NCBI RefSeq assembly: GCF_900102505.1
Contig: NZ_FMVT01000001.1
Span: forward strand, 310,001 to 374,000
Direction of reading: 5' to 3'
DNA from: Paracoccus tibetensis
GTDB lineage: Bacteria > Pseudomonadota > Alphaproteobacteria > Rhodobacterales > Rhodobacteraceae
DNA length: 64,000 nucleotides
In this document: in pieces, positions 61,874 through 64,000 of the stretch
Numbering within the stretch: the stretch's first letter is position 1
Layout: each line of letters begins with the position of its first letter
The notes under the pieces: model-generated
Databases searched by the model: none
Seen by the model: the letters and a program-made list of their open reading frames with translations, nothing else
Told to the model about the DNA's origin: nothing
Made by a program: the position numbers and the translations under genes

Positions 61874-63178
61874 TCAATCGCCGAAGACGCGGGCGAAGAT
61901 CGTGTCGACATGCTTGGTGTGATAGCCGAGGTCGAACTTTTCCTCGATCTCGGCGGGGCTGAGGGCGGCGGTCACCTCGGGATCGGCCAGCAGCTCTTCC
62001 CGAAAATCAGCGCCCTTCTCCCAGACCTTCATCGCGTTGCGCTGGACCAGGCGATAGGCGTCCTCGCGGCTGACGCCGGCCTGAGTCAGCGCCAGCAGGA
62101 CGCGCTGCGACATCACGAGGCCGCGGAACTTGTTCATGTTCGCCAGCATGTTGTCCGGGTAGATCACCAGCTTCTCGATCACGCCGGCCAGCCGGTTCAG
62201 CGCGAAGTCCAGCGTGATGGTCGCGTCCGGCGCGATGCCGCGCTCGACCGAGGAATGGCTGATGTCGCGCTCGTGCCAGAGGGCGACGTTCTCCATCGCC
62301 GGGATCACGGCCATGCGGACGAGGCGGGCGAGGCCCGTCAGGTTCTCGGTCAGGACCGGGTTGCGCTTGTGCGGCATGGCCGAGCTGCCCTTCTGGCCGG
62401 GGCTGAAGAACTCCTCGGCCTCCAGCACCTCGGTGCGCTGCATGTGGCGGATCTCGATGGCGATGTTCTCGATGGACGACGCGATGACGCCGAGCACCGC
62501 GAAGAACATCGCGTGGCGGTCGCGCGGGATGACCTGGGTGCTGATCGGCTCGGGGCGCAGGCCGAGCTTAGCGCAGACATGCTCTTCGACGGCCGGGTCG
62601 ATGTTGGCGAAGGTGCCCACGGCGCCCGAGATCGCGCCGGTCGCGACTTCCTCGCGCGCGGCCTCGAGCCGGGCCTTGCCGCGGGCCATCTCGGCGTAGA
62701 AGCGGGCGAAGGTCAGGCCCATCGTCGTCGGCTCGGCGTGGATGCCGTGGCTCCGGCCGATGCGGACCGTGTCCTTGTGCTCATGCGCGCGGGTCTTCAG
62801 CGCGGCCAGCACCCGGTCCATGTCCGCGAGAAGGATGTCGGCGGCGCGGATCAGCTGGATGTTCAGCGTGGTGTCCAGCACGTCCGAGGAGGTCATGCCC
62901 TGATGCACGAACCGCGCCTGATCGGCGCCCACATGTTCGGCCAGATGGGTCAGGAAGGCGATGACGTCGTGCTTGGTGACGGCCTCGATCTCGTCGATGC
63001 GGGCAACGTCGAACTGCACGTCCTTGGCGCGCCAGACGGCCTCGGCATTCTCCCGCGGGATCACGCCCAGGTCGGCCTGCGCGTCGCAGGCATGGGCCTC
63101 GATCTCGTACCAGATGCGGAATTTCGTCTCGGGGGACCAGATGGCGACCATCTCGGGGCGGGAATAGCGGGGGATCAT
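61874..63178 (-). CDS. purB: adenylosuccinate lyase
   Basis: This enzyme cleaves SAICAR to AICAR and adenylosuccinate to AMP. It has 434 residues: [14 protein letters not shown] (near 85-98), the catalytic His in [14 protein letters not shown], the signature [18 protein letters not shown] (near 263-280) and the mobile loop that carries the catalytic Ser just before it. [20 protein letters not shown] at 63178 follows AAAGGAGG. It is divergent from the hypothetical protein at the right edge. Confidence 0.96.
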   Translation of the reverse strand: MIPRYSRPEMVAIWSPETKFRIWYEIEAHACDAQADLGVIPRENAEAVWRAKDVQFDVARIDEIEAVTKHDVIAFLTHLAEHVGADQARFVHQGMTSSDVLDTTLNIQLIRAADILLADMDRVLAALKTRAHEHKDTVRIGRSHGIHAEPTTMGLTFARFYAEMARGKARLEAAREEVATGAISGAVGTFANIDPAVEEHVCAKLGLRPEPISTQVIPRDRHAMFFAVLGVIASSIENIAIEIRHMQRTEVLEAEEFFSPGQKGSSAMPHKRNPVLTENLTGLARLVRMAVIPAMENVALWHERDISHSSVERGIAPDATITLDFALNRLAGVIEKLVIYPDNMLANMNKFRGLVMSQRVLLALTQAGVSREDAYRLVQRNAMKVWEKGADFREELLADPEVTAALSPAEIEEKFDLGYHTKHVDTIFARVFGD

Positions 63179-63321
63179 AGACGGGCCTCCTTTCGGTTGG
63201 CGCGGGCATAGCGGCAGGGCGACGCCGGGGCAAGTTTGCATCGGCCGTCGGCCTGGAGATGGAACATTCGCCAGCCGCACCGGGTTGAGGCACCAACCGC
63301 TTGTAAATGCCGGAGACGCCG

Positions 63322-64000
63322 ATGACACGCCCGCATGATTCCCATCCCGAGATGACCGAAGCCGACCGCGACAGCGAGACCCGCTTCGGCATCCGCCCGG
63401 TCCCCGAGGGACATCGCACCGCCGCGCCCTATGCCCATCGCCCGATGCGCAGCTCGCGCATCCCGCCCTCGGGCGCGGTCTCTCCGGACGGCCGCCGCAC
63501 CTGGCCCGCGCCGTCTGGCACCGCGAAGGTGATCGTGTGGGGCGGCGTCGCCCTGGGCTTGGCGGGAATCGCCGCCGGCACGGCAATGGCCGTCCAGGCG
63601 CTGTCGGGCGATGACCGGCAGAGCGATCGGCCGAAGCCCGACCGCAACTGGCGCAACGACGATCCCCGCGCTCTGGCCCCGCGCTATGCGGGGCTCGACG
63701 AGGACGAGCGCGAGGCGATGCGCCGCCGCGTGCGCGCGCAGGCCCGACGCGATGCGGAAGCGGGGGCGGCCGTCCGCGCCCGCGCCTCGCGCAGCCGCAA
63801 GAGCGGCGGCAACTTCGCGCAGGACCTGACCCGGACGGCGAACGAGCTGTCGACCGGCCTGAACAGCGTCGCGCAGTCGCTGGTCAGCGCCTTCGACGCC
63901 TTCCGCAGGGTCGCCTCGCAGGCGCAGGGCATCGTGGGCGAGTTCACCACCGCCGCCGACGAGTTCCGCGGCATGCTGGGGACCAAGCGCGGCACCGAGC
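63322..64000 (+). CDS. membrane-anchored hypothetical protein (3' end outside window)
   Basis: The 226 residues visible have a polar Pro/Arg-rich N-terminal tail (about 1-65), one hydrophobic helix (VIVWGGVALGLAGIAAGTAMAV, about 70-91), an Arg/Ala/Asp-rich segment with many basic residues (100-165) and a helical part (DLTRTANELSTGLNSVAQSLVSAFDAFRRVASQAQGIV, from about 170) that may pair as a coiled coil. No known domain was recognised. CGGAG lies seven bases before the ATG at 63322 and an earlier in-frame ATG at 63307 lacks one. The gene runs off the right edge. Confidence 0.75.
   Translation, partial: MTRPHDSHPEMTEADRDSETRFGIRPVPEGHRTAAPYAHRPMRSSRIPPSGAVSPDGRRTWPAPSGTAKVIVWGGVALGLAGIAAGTAMAVQALSGDDRQSDRPKPDRNWRNDDPRALAPRYAGLDEDEREAMRRRVRAQARRDAEAGAAVRARASRSRKSGGNFAQDLTRTANELSTGLNSVAQSLVSAFDAFRRVASQAQGIVGEFTTAADEFRGMLGTKRGTE

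Overview
The window is about 68% GC with dense, often overlapping genes. It comes from an alphaproteobacterium of the Rhodobacteraceae, most likely Paracoccus or a close relative. The main reasons are the gene order dusB(nifR3)-ntrB-ntrC-ntrY-ntrX-trkA-trkH-hfq-hflX, NtrC and NtrX proteins without the sigma-54 GAFTGA loop, an F1-ATPase zeta-inhibitor (DUF1476) gene, an alphaproteobacterial SOS box (GAAC-N7-GAAC) in front of uvrA, and many short GC-rich palindromic intergenic repeats ending in GGATATTT. No rRNA, tRNA, CRISPR array, complete insertion sequence or replication origin was recognised.

Layout. 1-5.6 kb: uvrA (cut by the left edge) divergent from pyruvate carboxylase. 5.7-13.9 kb: an accessory catabolic locus with an SDR oxidoreductase, a TRAP transporter (dctM, dctQ, dctP) and, divergently, an IclR regulator, an SCP2-type thiolase, an acyl-CoA ligase and a PPC/DUF296 protein; its substrate is unknown. 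14.2-18.3 kb: a tiny secreted/membrane protein facing a YjbF/YjbH (GfcB/GfcD-type) exopolysaccharide-export pair, plus a lipoprotein gene. 18.6-30.8 kb: the dus-ntr-trk-hfq-hflX block (nitrogen and redox signalling, potassium uptake, RNA chaperone, ribosome-associated GTPase). 30.9-34.1 kb: a sugar kinase and a DUF2927/TelA pair. 34.2-43.0 kb: fatty-acid oxidation genes (fadJ, fadA, an acyl-CoA dehydrogenase) with two tandem MerR regulators, facing two hotdog thioesterases and a MATE exporter.

43.0-44.86 kb is a lower-GC island with a family-4 glycosyltransferase and the decayed remnant of an AAA ATPase gene. 44.9-49.5 kb is a polar amino-acid-type ABC transporter operon ending in a glutamine-synthetase-like ligase. 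49.6-53.4 kb holds purS, purC, the zeta subunit, xthA, a cation-efflux protein and a CsbD-like protein. 53.4-55.4 kb is a three-gene chain (YejA-type binding protein, entericidin-like lipoprotein, CsbD-like protein) joined by TGATG stop/start overlaps. 55.45-55.56 kb holds a candidate small RNA with a clear promoter, a stem-loop and an intrinsic terminator. 55.6-63.2 kb contains bdhA, a 25-residue membrane peptide, a host-attachment-family protein, an aspartate aminotransferase, an Xre regulator, sdhE, a MarR regulator, glyoxalase I, an isolated fliG-like gene and purB. A conserved membrane-anchored hypothetical protein runs off the right edge.

The most interesting signals are the sRNA candidate, the dispersed palindromic repeats (one pair in facing orientation), the MerR promoter with an ACGT-type palindrome inside a 20-bp spacer, the catabolic locus with a perfect palindrome at its divergent promoter, the possible GfcA/YjbE analogue, the isolated FliG and the AAA-ATPase remnant.
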